Of a stretch of DNA of 64,000 nucleotides, positions 37,101 through 45,997 are shown piece after piece. The DNA lies in contig NZ_MLQS01000017.1 in the NCBI RefSeq assembly GCF_001866055.1, positions 460,177 to 524,176 of the forward strand, read 5' to 3'. A model generated the notes under the pieces. That model saw nothing but the letters and a program-made list of their open reading frames with translations, did no database searches and had not been told where the DNA came from. Source of the stretch: Anaerobacillus alkalidiazotrophicus (GTDB taxonomy: Bacteria; Bacillota; Bacilli; Bacillales_H; Anaerobacillaceae). Numbering within the stretch: the first letter of the stretch is position 1; each line of letters opens with the position of its first letter. Made by a program: the position numbers and the translations under genes.

Positions 37101-37559
37101 GAAGAAGAACAAGAGCTAGGTGATTACGAACAAGCAGTAAGTGACCTAGTAACCAAATATCAGGCACTTAATGAGTTAAGTCTAGGAAGTAACTATGCTA
37201 ATGAATGGGCGTTTATTGTTGAGATAGAAGGTGCACAAATTATAGGGGAAATAGATAAGATTGTTGAAAAAAACGGAAAATTTCACCTTATTGACTTAAA
37301 AACGAATAAAAGTAATAACGTTGAAAAGTTGGTTTCATATTATTCACCTCAGCTATATTTGTATAAGATGGCATTTGAAAAACTAACTCGTCTAAACGTT
37401 AGTGAGTTGTCATTATTTTTTATGCGTGAAGGATTAGAAGGTTTTTCAAGTATTGAAATTGACAAAACAATGGAAGAGCGTATTAGGGAGATAATTAAAG
37501 AAATGTCTCATTTAAAAATGACCCTTGCTGCAAAAGATAGTTATGAAAGAATCGGGTGA
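34107..37559 (+). CDS. AddA-like UvrD-family helicase/nuclease
   Basis: 1,150 residues. SF1A helicase: motif I SAGAGSGKTRVL near residue 22, Ia AITFTEKAAREMKDRI, II MMIDEAQDTN near 385, III VGDGKQSIYRFRGAD, IV-V TVHASKGLEFPIV near 765, VI LFYVATTRAKDYLVLS near 845. C-terminal PD-(D/E)XK nuclease: HRACE near 975, GEIDKI and IDLKTNK near 1050-1065. With the upstream subunit it should process double-strand ends for recombination. It could be the main AddAB (length is near AddA's 1,232) or a second, diverged system; the partner lacking Walker A argues for the latter. Confidence 0.85.
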   Translation: MNFNEEQKAAIYSEKPLVVISAGAGSGKTRVLTERFVYICEEKLKERLGKKNKSPIGATVEEIVAITFTEKAAREMKDRIRGRIEEIRQNVHERYDASEHEFARNFWQEQKDALDGALITTFHSFCHKLLGEYAFLADVPPKFTVLDDVGAKLIQIDIFDEMFDSPEYHRKWRPLYNFYTRGQLKEAIKAVYSQMKEIITSVESIESFFDSETIVKLQLQSIESDRKFVLTNFYKEARPHVMELDDSDKASKKITEHFSEVTDLSFENPAVLYEALEEALPKKVNKKWQETNPPLYDLFEYLYKPLKETWKKLKGPSSVDIKEIKEIINLFVQVLQVFHEKYDEAKRERAAMDFSDLQQKAITLLEKKEVQDDCRKKYRHMMIDEAQDTNQLQMNMLTFIQPKYRFIVGDGKQSIYRFRGADVSLMNELVDFSKKDLNSDFINMSTNYRTCESIIDFVNIAFNEIMGAEKSELDPLYKIHYTNINSHRNGIEEQKCRVELITIPKKDEPKEGIEGQAEQPDDEQSEFEVIANRMLEIMEEGQSIVSDKDAWRTPSWSDFAILIQTRTKLSKLERSLKQKGIPYVVYGGIGFYEKQEIRDMLTLLNWLNRPWESLYILSLLRSPLFGVSVEDFLSIDECLEEDIPLATFIYEGLFDNDVNIGEELKSTLTKLKQFYEDWVPYRPQVSTREYFEDLFLKSGLKKMLLLQKNNLQQIKNVEKLIDVLAQFQTASLDELLKQVKQLADLSDKEGEAEVELAEGNMVHIMTVHASKGLEFPIVFLPDLAKGPRGDSGNIRFDKDVRIVLQYEKEKENEPLKKPDKKYSPSFERIKEKTKDQAIEESKRLFYVATTRAKDYLVLSTVDKPTKDSWYDMLLKAMEQNTSLENRIKQTSNVPDYEEWQEKGQEYEPPLIQNRNKVLPSFSVSEIMTYMNDPIKYYYKYIVKIEDEWLVEQEELPKFVEEKEFVSGAKLGTIVHRACELLDNGYSLEEAQEEALALLEEEQELGDYEQAVSDLVTKYQALNELSLGSNYANEWAFIVEIEGAQIIGEIDKIVEKNGKFHLIDLKTNKSNNVEKLVSYYSPQLYLYKMAFEKLTRLNVSELSLFFMREGLEGFSSIEIDKTMEERIREIIKEMSHLKMTLAAKDSYERIG

Positions 37560-37616
37560 CAAAGCATTTGTAGGTCGCCGAAAACGAACTGTTAAATTAG
37601 TAAGAGAAATTTACAA

Positions 37617-37656
37617 AAGGTTTTGCCAATATGATGGCAAAACCTTCATTTTTTCG
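37617..37656 (+). terminator. Terminator after the helicase-nuclease pair
   Basis: AAGGTTTTGCCA (37617-37628) and TGGCAAAACCTT (37635-37646), then CATTTTTT. Confidence 0.85.
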
Positions 37657-37715
37657 TAAAGTGACTAGAGAGTATGAAGTTTTGAAGGGAGAGCTTTCTA
37701 GCTTAAGCCTTAATA

Positions 37716-38840
37716 CTATATTCTATAATGTAAGGCTTCTGAAACGGGTACATAATCGTAACCTAAGTCTTTAGCAACAGCTTCATAAGTAATGGAACCA
37801 TTTGCAACGGTCACACCTAATTCTAATGCTTTATTTTGGACTACTGCAGCAAACACCCCATTATTTGCAATTTGAAGAGCGTACCCTATCGTTACATTTG
37901 TTAAAGCGATTGTTGAAGTGCGAGGTACTGCACCTGGCATATTTGCAACAGCATAATGAACAATACCATGTTTCTCATAAGTAGGATCGCTATGTGTAGT
38001 AATACGATCAACAGTTTCGAAAATTCCACCTTGGTCAATCGCAACATCAACAATAACTGAGCCTGGTGACATTGTTTTAACCATTTCTTCAGTCACCAAC
38101 TTAGGTGCTTTAGCACCCGTTATTAAAACGGCTCCGATCACTAGGTCACTTTCACGAACGGTATCAGCAATGTTTAATGGATTTGACATTAATGTATTAA
38201 TACTAGATCCAAAAATATCATCTAAATAGCGTAAACGTTCTGGACTTAAATCAATAATAGTTACATCTGCTCCTAAGCCGACTGCAAGTTTAGCGGCATT
38301 TGTACCTACAACACCACCACCAATAATGGTAACTTTTGCCCGCTTTACACCTGGAACACCAGCTAGTAAGATGCCTTTTCCTCCTTTAGGTTTTTCTAAA
38401 AATTGAGCACCAATTTGCGAAGCCATCCGCCCTGCTACTTCACTCATCGGAGTTAGTAATGGCAAAGTCTTGTTTACTTCAACTGTTTCATAAGCTATCG
38501 CAATAACACCTTTACTAGTTAATGCTTTGGCAAGAGCAGGTTCAGCTGCTAAATGTAAATAGGTAAATAAAATGAGACCTTCACGAAAATATTCGTATTC
38601 ACTGGCTAAAGGTTCTTTAACTTTCATAATCATTTCAGCTTTTGACCAAACGTCAGCTGCATTATCAAGAATTGTTGCACCTGCATCGATATATGCTTCA
38701 TTTGTAAAGCCACTTCCAACCCCTGCATTTGTTTCAATTAGTATCTTATGACCAGAATTCACTAGGGTAATTACGCCGCCTGGGGTAATAGCAACACGAT
38801 TTTCATTGTTTTTTTTCTCTTTTGGTATACCAATTATCAT
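37716..38840 (-). CDS. ald: Alanine dehydrogenase
   Basis: NAD-dependent enzyme interconverting L-alanine and pyruvate plus ammonia; in Bacillus it is needed for alanine use and normal sporulation. 374 residues, ATG after GAGGGA. N-terminus [20 protein letters not shown] with the family Arg/Lys substrate residues, Lys in MIMKVKEP near residue 74, His in YLHLA near 96, and the NAD-binding glycine motif [24 protein letters not shown] near 172. Ends [15 protein letters not shown]. Single gene. Confidence 0.96.
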   Translation of the reverse strand: MIIGIPKEKKNNENRVAITPGGVITLVNSGHKILIETNAGVGSGFTNEAYIDAGATILDNAADVWSKAEMIMKVKEPLASEYEYFREGLILFTYLHLAAEPALAKALTSKGVIAIAYETVEVNKTLPLLTPMSEVAGRMASQIGAQFLEKPKGGKGILLAGVPGVKRAKVTIIGGGVVGTNAAKLAVGLGADVTIIDLSPERLRYLDDIFGSSINTLMSNPLNIADTVRESDLVIGAVLITGAKAPKLVTEEMVKTMSPGSVIVDVAIDQGGIFETVDRITTHSDPTYEKHGIVHYAVANMPGAVPRTSTIALTNVTIGYALQIANNGVFAAVVQNKALELGVTVANGSITYEAVAKDLGYDYVPVSEALHYRI

Positions 38841-38999
38841 TGTTAATCCCTCTTTTTCCTCTTATTTGAGTGAATTTCATATCCAGTTAATCATATAGAA
38901 GTGTATTATGAAATTTATTAAAATATATAAGTATAGTATAATTTGTATCTATTTATCGAAACAATGAATATTCATTATGACGGAAGAAAATCTAACAGA

Positions 39000-39038
39000 A
39001 AAAAACTGAGCTTGAATGCGACATCAAGTTCAGTTTTT
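39000..39038. terminator. Bidirectional terminator-like hairpin
   Basis: AAAAACTGAGCTTGA and TCAAGTTCAGTTTTT with an 8-nt loop. On the minus strand it can end the KTSC gene transcript, 60 bases beyond its stop. Confidence 0.75.
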
Positions 39039-39097
39039 ACTAAATACTATAATTTTTTTGAAATACCTTTTGGTAAATTCAAAGGGCTGCTTTTCTT

Positions 39098-39310
39098 TTA
39101 ATGTAGTTTCCTTTTATCATATTTTATAGTAAGGCGATCTCTAACATATTTACTATGATCACTTGTAGATAAGAACCCTACATAATCAATTGGAATAACG
39201 TCATAATATACATAGTAATCACCATTAGTAAACCGAATGTACAATTGATGTGTAACATCATCATATGATGCAGACTTAATATCCTCTGAATTGATATTTG
39301 TTGTTTCCAT
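39098..39310 (-). CDS. KTSC-domain small protein
   Basis: 70 residues from ATG 39310, after GAGGGAGTTTGGAG. Nearly the whole protein is a KTSC-type domain: IKSASYDDVTHQLYIRFTNGDYYVYYDVI followed by S-T-S-D-HSKYVRDRL (given in parts). Such domains occur as small stand-alone proteins or at the end of lysyl-tRNA-synthetase-like and nuclease proteins; the function is unknown, with nucleic-acid binding suggested. The neighbours give no hint. Confidence 0.72.
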   Translation of the reverse strand: METTNINSEDIKSASYDDVTHQLYIRFTNGDYYVYYDVIPIDYVGFLSTSDHSKYVRDRLTIKYDKRKLH

Positions 39311-39607
39311 ACTCCAAACTCCCTCCAAATATTAGTGTATTTATATTAAAGTATTCCCAATGAAACAATAAGGAAACACTTTTTCATACATTTAAGTGAC
39401 AAGAAATATTAGGAGAAAACACCTACTTTCAAAAAAGCTATTTAAAGAAAGCTTGAAGTCTTGCTTTCTAGGGAAATAACCTTGTAAACAATTGAAGTTT
39501 TAAAAAATTTCATGATAAATTAACGAACTATTCACTTGAAACTTTCATATATAAGGCTACAATGATAGTGGAAGTAATCTTAGATTTAAGTAGTAGGGGG
39601 GATTTCG

Positions 39608-41368
39608 ATGTTTTTTACGAAAAGAATAAATGTGGAGAAAAAGGTTCAACCCTTAAATGATACAGATATTCAATCAACAGATCGAATGCAAAATAAGTTG
39701 TCATATTTACAGCTAAATAATAAAGACTTAGAAATTATTAAAAAGCTTGATTACTTATTTGATAAATACTGTGAAGATATAACGGAAAGACATTATGAAA
39801 TGGTGGGGAGATTTGCAAATTTACAAAATATCATCGATCAACATAGTACAAGGGAGAGATTGTCAAATACCTTTATTAAATATTTACAGTCCATTCCAAG
39901 GTCAGAAATTAATGAAGAATATATTTCAGGGCGAGTAAAAATTGGAGATATACATAGTAAGATTCGGTTAACACCAGAGTTTTACACTGGCTCTTACATA
40001 CGTGTATATGAGTATCTTATACCCTCTATTATTTCTGAATTTGGAAACTCTCCTGAACAATTATCTGAACTATTATTAAGCCTAATAAAGTTTATTACGT
40101 TAGATTCACAAATAGTACTTGAATCTTACCAAGAAGGAAATGATTATAAAGTTGTTTCTAATATAAGTTCTGTCATGGAATTAATAACAAAAATTAATAA
40201 AATGAAGGATCTATTAGCTGTTGTTGATAGTACAATTGCAGAAGCAGAAGCAGTAGCGGCTGCAGCCGAGGAGCTTTCCTCTTCGGTAGAGGAAGTCGCC
40301 AATAATGCAATAAATGTATCGGAAAATGCTGAAGAAACAATTCTTCAAGCTAATAACGGTCAAAAAGTAATTGAAGAGTCATTAAAAGGTTTCCTTTCTA
40401 TGACAGAAGATTTTAGTGAAACAAAGGAGAAAATTAATAATCTCCTTAAAGAAATTCAAAATGTTACTACTGTCGTTTCATTTATACGTGATGTATCGGA
40501 ACAGACGAATTTATTAGCTTTAAATGCCTCTATAGAAGCAGCTAGAGCCGGGGAACATGGAAAAGGGTTTGCAGTTGTAGCAAATGAAGTTCGTAAACTT
40601 TCTGAGCAAACGAATACGTCGGTTCAAAAAATTACATCTACGATAGAAAAGATTCAAGCTGAGGCAAATGAAGTAGATCAAAATTCTGATCGAATGTCTA
40701 CGCAACTTGGTGTGCGAGTTAACAAAACAAGAGATGCTATTGATGTTCTAGATCAAATTATCACAAGAATAGAAGATGTAGGTGGAGCAACTTCAAATAT
40801 CGCTGCAATTGCAGAGGAACAGTCTGCTGCTACTCAGGATATTACTTCAAGAATAAACGAAGTGTTACAGCATGTTGATGAAATAAGGACAGCTACAAAA
40901 GAAACGGGTAGTACGATTTACGATGCAAGCTATAAAGTTAATGAATTACGAAAAGAAGTATTAAAATCAATTCCACGACTTAGTGGTGAAAATTTATTAC
41001 GAGTAATGAAAACTGAATATGAAACGTGGAAATGGTGGATATATAATACGATGATCGAATTCCATGATTTAAGTGAGGGAGACATCGCTCGTAGACAAGA
41101 GAGTCGTTTATCAACTTGGTTTACTACCATAAAAAATGATCCACTGATTCAATCTCAATCCGTTTTCACAACGGCAGAAAAATTGCACAATGATATATTT
41201 ACTTTAGCTAATGATGCGTTAGGAGCTATGAAACGAGGTCATTTTTCTGAAATTAGTCAAATACTAGAACAACTAGACACAAAAACTGAAGCTATTAAAG
41301 AGTGTTTAGACGAACTAAGTCTAGGTGTAGCTGAAAGAAAAACAGGTAAGAGGCATCAACATAGCTAG
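39608..41368 (+). CDS. Globin-coupled methyl-accepting chemotaxis sensor
   Basis: Soluble receptor, 586 residues, no membrane helix. Residues 25-190 form a globin-coupled sensor domain like HemAT; proximal His116 lies in [21 protein letters not shown] chemoreceptor signalling domain follows, tip [24 protein letters not shown] split around residue 300 with [18 protein letters not shown]. The C-terminal 120 residues ([10 protein letters not shown]...RLSTWF...EKLHNDIF) resemble a CZB zinc-binding domain, but the usual Cys of C-x-L-G-x-W is replaced (S-R-L-S-T-W), so zinc binding is doubtful. Oxygen or heme-gas sensing is inferred. Followed 22 bp later by a GGDEF-EAL gene. Confidence 0.85.
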   Translation: MFFTKRINVEKKVQPLNDTDIQSTDRMQNKLSYLQLNNKDLEIIKKLDYLFDKYCEDITERHYEMVGRFANLQNIIDQHSTRERLSNTFIKYLQSIPRSEINEEYISGRVKIGDIHSKIRLTPEFYTGSYIRVYEYLIPSIISEFGNSPEQLSELLLSLIKFITLDSQIVLESYQEGNDYKVVSNISSVMELITKINKMKDLLAVVDSTIAEAEAVAAAAEELSSSVEEVANNAINVSENAEETILQANNGQKVIEESLKGFLSMTEDFSETKEKINNLLKEIQNVTTVVSFIRDVSEQTNLLALNASIEAARAGEHGKGFAVVANEVRKLSEQTNTSVQKITSTIEKIQAEANEVDQNSDRMSTQLGVRVNKTRDAIDVLDQIITRIEDVGGATSNIAAIAEEQSAATQDITSRINEVLQHVDEIRTATKETGSTIYDASYKVNELRKEVLKSIPRLSGENLLRVMKTEYETWKWWIYNTMIEFHDLSEGDIARRQESRLSTWFTTIKNDPLIQSQSVFTTAEKLHNDIFTLANDALGAMKRGHFSEISQILEQLDTKTEAIKECLDELSLGVAERKTGKRHQHS

Positions 41369-41390
41369 ATGCTAACTATTTGGAGGCCGT

Positions 41391-43163
41391 ATGAACATAA
41401 GTAGTCAATATAATCATGAAATTGAACGTGAAAAGGATAAGCCTTCTAATGTAAGGTATAAATTAATTGAAATTTTCCGGGAGTTTGAATTGGAGGAAGG
41501 ACTAGAAGGGGCTATTAAACTAAGACAAATTATTGATAGCCTCTGCTTTGTCCTAGGGCAAACTGTTACTATTTTTATTACCAACCGAAATGGAAAGATT
41601 TTATATTCCAATGATCATCTTCGGTTCTCAACCAAATTAAGAGAGGTTGGTATTATTGAAAATGATGTGATTAATATAGAACAAAAAGTTTTAGGTAGGA
41701 ATTTGAATGTAGAAGATTTAATTTCTGAAGAAACCATGCATCAAATTTCTGACGAACTTATGTATATACATTCGCATATTTCACCAGTGAGAAGAGATGA
41801 TGAGGTAAGCCACTTCATCATCGCTTTTCATGATGTAACTCAACTAAGGCGTGCAGAATCACAATTAAATATTATGTATTCAATAGATCCTTTAACTCAA
41901 TTGCCCAATAGACATTGTTTCGAAGAAGATTTATTAAAAAAACTACAATTAGAAAAGAAAAGTCAAAATCCTTTTGCCCTATTTTTTCTTGATTTAGACC
42001 GTTTTAAATTTTTTAATGATACGTTAGGACATCAAGTTGGCGATGAGTTAATTATGGATATTGCAAATAAACTACGAGATATTGAAAATAAGTATATTAC
42101 TTTGTACCGCTTTGGTGGCGATGAATTTATTTTTCTGATTAAAAAAGTTGATACAGAAGAGCAAATTGATGAGTTAGCTGAGAAAATATTACAAATATTT
42201 AAGTCAGCCTTTATTATTCAAGGAAATAGTCTTATGTTAACTTGTAGTATTGGCATCAGTATTTATCCAGATTCAAGTACTAGCCTAAAAAAACTAGTAG
42301 AATGTGCGGATACTGCCATGCATTATGCTAAGGAACGAGGGAAAGATACATATCAAATTTTTTCTGAAAATATGAACACTGCTTATTCAGAGAGGTTGAA
42401 AATGGAAGCTCAACTTCGCATCGCATTAGAGAAAAATCAATTTTTCCTACATTATCAACCCCAAATTGATATGAAAACGAATAAGATCATTGGAGTAGAA
42501 GCATTAGTTCGTTGGAATAATCCTGAATTAGGCATTGTCGCTCCTAATGAATTTATTCCACTCGCTGAAGAAATAGGTCTTATTGATCCGATAGGAGACT
42601 GGGTTTTGAAGACAGCATGTCAACAAGTGAAAAATTGGCAGAAGGAATTAGGTTTATATATTAGAGTGGGAATTAATATTTCACCGAAACAATTTCAACG
42701 CCCTGATTTTGTTAGCAAAGTAGAAAGAGTATTACAGGAAACTGGATTAGCGCCTAACTATGTTGATTTGGAAATTACTGAAAATGGATTAATGCAAAAT
42801 AGCGCAGATTGTTTGCAAACATTATATCGTTTAAAAAGCCACGGTGTAAAAATATCAATCGATGACTTTGGGACAGGTTATTCTTCCTTAAGTTACTTAA
42901 AGCGGTTTCCAATTGATACTTTGAAAATAGATCAATCGTTCGTTAGAGATTTAATCGAAGATACAAATGATCAAGCAATTGTTACTTCAATAATTAGTTT
43001 AGCGCACAATATGAAACTGAATGTAATTGCAGAAGGTGTAGAAACTGTCGAAATTGTTAATTTCTTAAATCGTCATAAATGTGATGAAATGCAAGGCTAC
43101 TTATATAGTAAACCTCTAAATCCACATGATTTTGAAAGCTTTCTAAAAAAAATGAAGCAATAA
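41391..43163 (+). CDS. PAS-GGDEF-EAL cyclic-di-GMP protein
   Basis: 590 residues, no membrane helix. N-terminal PAS-like domain (about 40-150, TVTIFITNRNGKILYSNDHLRF). GGDEF domain (about 165-325) with intact FGGDEF near residue 242 but no RxxD inhibitory site just before it. EAL domain (about 340-585) with VEALVRW, NISPKQF, LEITENG, IDDFGTGYSS, LKIDQSF, AEGVET and MQGYLYSKPL, so both activities look possible. It follows the globin receptor by 22 bp (TTGGAGG site), suggesting that oxygen sensing and c-di-GMP turnover are co-expressed. Confidence 0.9.
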   Translation: MNISSQYNHEIEREKDKPSNVRYKLIEIFREFELEEGLEGAIKLRQIIDSLCFVLGQTVTIFITNRNGKILYSNDHLRFSTKLREVGIIENDVINIEQKVLGRNLNVEDLISEETMHQISDELMYIHSHISPVRRDDEVSHFIIAFHDVTQLRRAESQLNIMYSIDPLTQLPNRHCFEEDLLKKLQLEKKSQNPFALFFLDLDRFKFFNDTLGHQVGDELIMDIANKLRDIENKYITLYRFGGDEFIFLIKKVDTEEQIDELAEKILQIFKSAFIIQGNSLMLTCSIGISIYPDSSTSLKKLVECADTAMHYAKERGKDTYQIFSENMNTAYSERLKMEAQLRIALEKNQFFLHYQPQIDMKTNKIIGVEALVRWNNPELGIVAPNEFIPLAEEIGLIDPIGDWVLKTACQQVKNWQKELGLYIRVGINISPKQFQRPDFVSKVERVLQETGLAPNYVDLEITENGLMQNSADCLQTLYRLKSHGVKISIDDFGTGYSSLSYLKRFPIDTLKIDQSFVRDLIEDTNDQAIVTSIISLAHNMKLNVIAEGVETVEIVNFLNRHKCDEMQGYLYSKPLNPHDFESFLKKMKQ

Positions 43164-43283
43164 GTAATCAGACTACTAAAAATCCGAAAAATGCACTTAG
43201 GAATGTAAGGTACACCTGTATGGAATTTGATTTACTGGAAAAAATAAACTAAGTAGTAAATGAGGATAAAGGTGGGAACAAAA

Positions 43284-43571
43284 GTGAAACGTTTTTCATT
43301 AAGTATTGCAGCATTTTTATTCATTGCATGGATTGCAGCTCTCTTATTAAACATTGATATTTATCGGAAGGCAAATATAGAATTAAATATATTTGGACCG
43401 ATTTTAGACGCGGTCTTACTCATGCTCATTGGGTTAGTTATTTTTGTTTTAGTAGCCATTTCTAGTGAGAATGTAGAAACCCCTAAAAAATGGGTAAACA
43501 CTAGTTTGTTTTTATTAGGTTTAGGTGCAATATTTTTCATTTCATTTTTTTACATCGTAACGTTTTATTAA
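43284..43571 (+). CDS. Small three-helix membrane protein of unknown function
   Basis: 95 residues from GTG 43284, after AAAGGTGGGA; ATG 43260 is a less likely start. Hydrophobic segments about 5-26, 38-60 and 72-94, with a basic N-terminus. No motif recognised. It lies between the c-di-GMP gene and the yidC region. Confidence 0.7.
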   Translation: MKRFSLSIAAFLFIAWIAALLLNIDIYRKANIELNIFGPILDAVLLMLIGLVIFVLVAISSENVETPKKWVNTSLFLLGLGAIFFISFFYIVTFY

Positions 43572-43645
43572 TAGTCAATACTGTAGTGTAAGTGGTACAA
43601 TGTACTCGTTCCTTTTATTATTTTTTAGCTAACAGGAGGTGAGAA

Positions 43646-44008
43646 TTGGTGGAATTTCCTTTTGATTTATCTATAATTTGGCTTTCTATATTGCTTTCTA
43701 TTATTTTTGTTGTAGCTTTCGTCTTTCGTTGTAACTGTTATCCGCCTTTAAAGAAGCAACAATCTTTTGGAAAAGTAAATAAACATATATTTAAAACAAA
43801 TACATCTGATACCTTTTTATTTGAAAGACTTCATATTGTTTATCGAAAGATCCCTACTAAAGAAACTAGTAGTAATTCAATAGATGAAGAGCATTGTTTT
43901 CCTTGTCTTAAATTATATTTCAATTACAGAGGAGGACATAAAAGATGGGGAAAAATCTCCAATTGCTCACATCTAAATATAGAAAAGGTAGTTTATTTCT
44001 CGTATTAA
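43646..44008 (+). CDS. Small membrane ORF upstream of and overlapping yidC; possible regulatory leader peptide
   Basis: 120 residues from TTG 43646 (or GTG 43649), with a near-perfect AGGAGGTGAG site at 43634-43643. One N-terminal membrane segment (about 8-30, LSIIWLSILLSIIFVVAFVF) and a polar tail. The 3' end overlaps the yidC start by 64 bases, so its translation would run through the yidC ribosome binding site. B. subtilis yidC2 is controlled by the arrest peptide MifM, an upstream membrane-inserting ORF; this ORF has the same layout, but I cannot show MifM sequence similarity. It may also be a plain small gene or a chance frame. Confidence 0.5.
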   Translation: MVEFPFDLSIIWLSILLSIIFVVAFVFRCNCYPPLKKQQSFGKVNKHIFKTNTSDTFLFERLHIVYRKIPTKETSSNSIDEEHCFPCLKLYFNYRGGHKRWGKISNCSHLNIEKVVYFSY

Positions 44009-44739
44009 TTATAACATTGGTTTCACTTACAGGTTGTGGTATGAATGCTGGTCCAATAACAGTGGATAGCCCTGGTGTTTTTAATCATTATCTTGTTTAT
44101 CCATTTTCTTGGTTACTTTTGAAAACTGCAGTGGTTTTTGGTAATAGTTTTGGCTTTTCAATTATTGCTGTAACGATACTAATCAGATTTATGTTATTAC
44201 CGTTAATGATTAAGCAATCAAAGAATATGAAGGCTATGCGTTTAATTCAACCAAAACTAAATGAATTAAAAGAAAAGTATTCAGGTAAAGATGAAAAAAA
44301 CCAAAGAAAGCTTCAAGAAGAAACAATGATGCTTTTTAAAGCTGAAGGTGTTAATCCAATCGGAAGTGGTTGTTTACCACTACTAATTCAAATGCCAATT
44401 ATGCTTGCCTTCTATTATGCGATTATGCGTACAGAAGAGCTGGCTCGCCATTCATTTCTTTGGTTTGATTTGGGAGCACCTGATCCACTATATATTTTAC
44501 CTATGCTTGCGGCGATAACAACATTTATCCAATTAAAAGTGACCGCTGCTCAAAATCCTGTTAATACTCAAATGGCTATAGTAAATAATATTATGCCAGC
44601 TATGATTTTAGTTTTTGCGATAAGTCTTCCATCTGCTCTTTCGTTATATTGGGTTATTGGTGGAATTTTTGGTATTGCTCAAGCCTATTTCTTAAATATT
44701 GATAGATCACAAATCAAACAAGAAACAGCAAATAGTTAA
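43945..44739 (+). CDS. yidC: YidC/SpoIIIJ/YqjG-family membrane protein insertase (lipoprotein)
   Basis: Inserts proteins into the membrane alone or with Sec; one of the Bacillus paralogs is required for sporulation. 264 residues, ATG 43945 after GAGGAGG. Signal sequence with lipobox LTGC (Cys32). Five membrane helices; the first carries the conserved Arg (ILIRFMLLPLM, about residue 90) in the hydrophilic groove. The cytoplasmic hairpin (KNMKAMRLIQPKLNELKEKYSGKD) and GCLPLLIQMPIMLAFYYAI are typical. This gene is not next to rnpA-rpmH, so it is probably the second, YqjG-like paralog. Confidence 0.9.
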   Translation: MGKNLQLLTSKYRKGSLFLVLIITLVSLTGCGMNAGPITVDSPGVFNHYLVYPFSWLLLKTAVVFGNSFGFSIIAVTILIRFMLLPLMIKQSKNMKAMRLIQPKLNELKEKYSGKDEKNQRKLQEETMMLFKAEGVNPIGSGCLPLLIQMPIMLAFYYAIMRTEELARHSFLWFDLGAPDPLYILPMLAAITTFIQLKVTAAQNPVNTQMAIVNNIMPAMILVFAISLPSALSLYWVIGGIFGIAQAYFLNIDRSQIKQETANS

Positions 44740-44758
44740 TGAAACTATAGCGTTGACT

Positions 44759-44817
44759 GGGGTGGTTGGTTAAGATGTGACTTACGTTACATTTTAGCTA
44801 ATCGCCCCTTCATTTTT
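44759..44817 (+). terminator. Terminator after yidC
   Basis: GGGGTGGTTGGTTAA pairs, with several G-U pairs, with TTAGCTAATCGCCCC, then TTCATTTTTA. Confidence 0.65.
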
Positions 44818-44997
44818 ACATTATGTTATTTTTCTACTTTTACATAGTAAGGTCCCACAGAAAAACTTAAGAGAGTTAGAGAAGATTTGGTGAAAGATAA
44901 AAACTTCTTTTGATGGAAAGGTGGGTGTATGGTTTAATTTGTGTAAAAAAGGGTTAGAAAAGTAAGGAAGCAAAAATATGGGGGGTATTACAAGGGT

Positions 44998-45696
44998 ATG
45001 AAACAACTAATAATTCATTTGTTAATAATAACTCTTTTTTTTACTGTTGGCTGTCAGCAAATTGTACAAGAAGATACTTTAGAAACTGAAATAATTGAGA
45101 AAGAAAATGATACTGAAAAAATTTCCGAAGATCAAGGGTTAGTAGGAGATAAAGAAGTAGATGAAAACTCAGCTAAAACGATTCTTTTCGAATACCTTCC
45201 ACTACAAGTGGGATATAAGTATGATGTTGTTCATGCCATGGATGGGTTAGGAGAGGGCATAGAAGTTTTATATAAAGATAATGATCGCTTTTTTGTTCGT
45301 GGTCATTATGGTTCAGCTCTCGGCTTTTATCGAGTATATGAGGTTAGAGAAGATGATATCGCAATTGTATTTGAAGTTACTGAAGAAGACCTTGACCTTT
45401 ATGAAGAAATGGCTACAGTTTCAGAGGCAAGTGACCTTTATGATCTCCCGATTTATAATGAGAAAATTGTATTATCATTACCTATAAAAGAGAAAACGAC
45501 CTGGAGTGGTGGAGAGATTATTGAAACGGATGCAGAAGTGACTATTAACGATGTTACCTATGAAACGATTATTGTTGATTACGAAGAGGATATAGCTCAA
45601 GGATATTATTATGCAAAAGGAAAAGGATTAGTTCAAATTGTATATGTAATCCCGGAACTCTCAGAAGAGCCACTTATTGCACAAATGATAGAATAG
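44998..45696 (+). CDS. Putative lipoprotein of unknown function
   Basis: 232 residues. Signal peptide with lipobox TVGC (Cys19), then an acidic linker (20-60) rich in Glu and Asp, then a beta-rich domain (about 62-230; LFEYLPLQVGYKYDVV...). The pattern 'FPLQ/YLPLxxGYxW' at the domain start resembles other Bacillus secreted lipoproteins of unknown role, but I do not recognise the family. ATG 44998 follows GGGGGGTA. A terminator follows, so it is a single gene. Confidence 0.75.
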   Translation: MKQLIIHLLIITLFFTVGCQQIVQEDTLETEIIEKENDTEKISEDQGLVGDKEVDENSAKTILFEYLPLQVGYKYDVVHAMDGLGEGIEVLYKDNDRFFVRGHYGSALGFYRVYEVREDDIAIVFEVTEEDLDLYEEMATVSEASDLYDLPIYNEKIVLSLPIKEKTTWSGGEIIETDAEVTINDVTYETIIVDYEEDIAQGYYYAKGKGLVQIVYVIPELSEEPLIAQMIE

Positions 45697-45700
45697 TTAA

Positions 45701-45733
45701 TAATGGCTAGCAAAATGCTAGTCATTTTTTTCG
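45701..45733 (+). terminator. Terminator after lipoprotein gene
   Basis: ATGGCTAGCA and TGCTAGTCAT (one G-U pair), then TTTTTT. The next 220 bases to 45955 hold no gene that I can support. Confidence 0.8.
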
Positions 45734-45955
45734 CTTTTAAGGTAGTAAAGCATTAACTCAACTCCAAAGCTAAAGGGTTGTAGAAAATGGTTTATAGATA
45801 CTCTCAATGAGAGAACTTCTTGTAAAGGGACGGTGTATACAAATAAAAAAGGGTTTTATAAGTATGGACTTCCTGGAGTTTATTAAAGTATACTAAGAAC
45901 AAATGTTAAAAATCTGTGAACTTCAGAAGATTATTTAACAGAAACTTAATGAATT

Positions 45956-45980
45956 GTTATAATATTAATAATATTATAAC
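45956..45980. promoter_or_regulatory. 25-bp perfect palindrome before the receptor gene
   Basis: GTTATAATATTA, a central A, then TAATATTATAAC. It includes a TATAAT -10-like string and ends 17 bases before the ATG at 45998, overlapping the probable promoter. A repressor operator is the natural reading. Confidence 0.55.
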
Positions 45981-45997
45981 TTAGGGAGTTTTAAACA

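Noticed and set aside
37716..38840. Annotating the gene as lysine or saccharopine-type dehydrogenase of the same superfamily
   Set aside because: N-terminus, length of 374 and [10 protein letters not shown] block are specific for alanine dehydrogenase.
43945..44739. Assigning the YidC gene as spoIIIJ
   Set aside because: It is not next to rnpA-rpmH or jag, so the second paralog (YqjG-like) is more likely; I left the neutral symbol.
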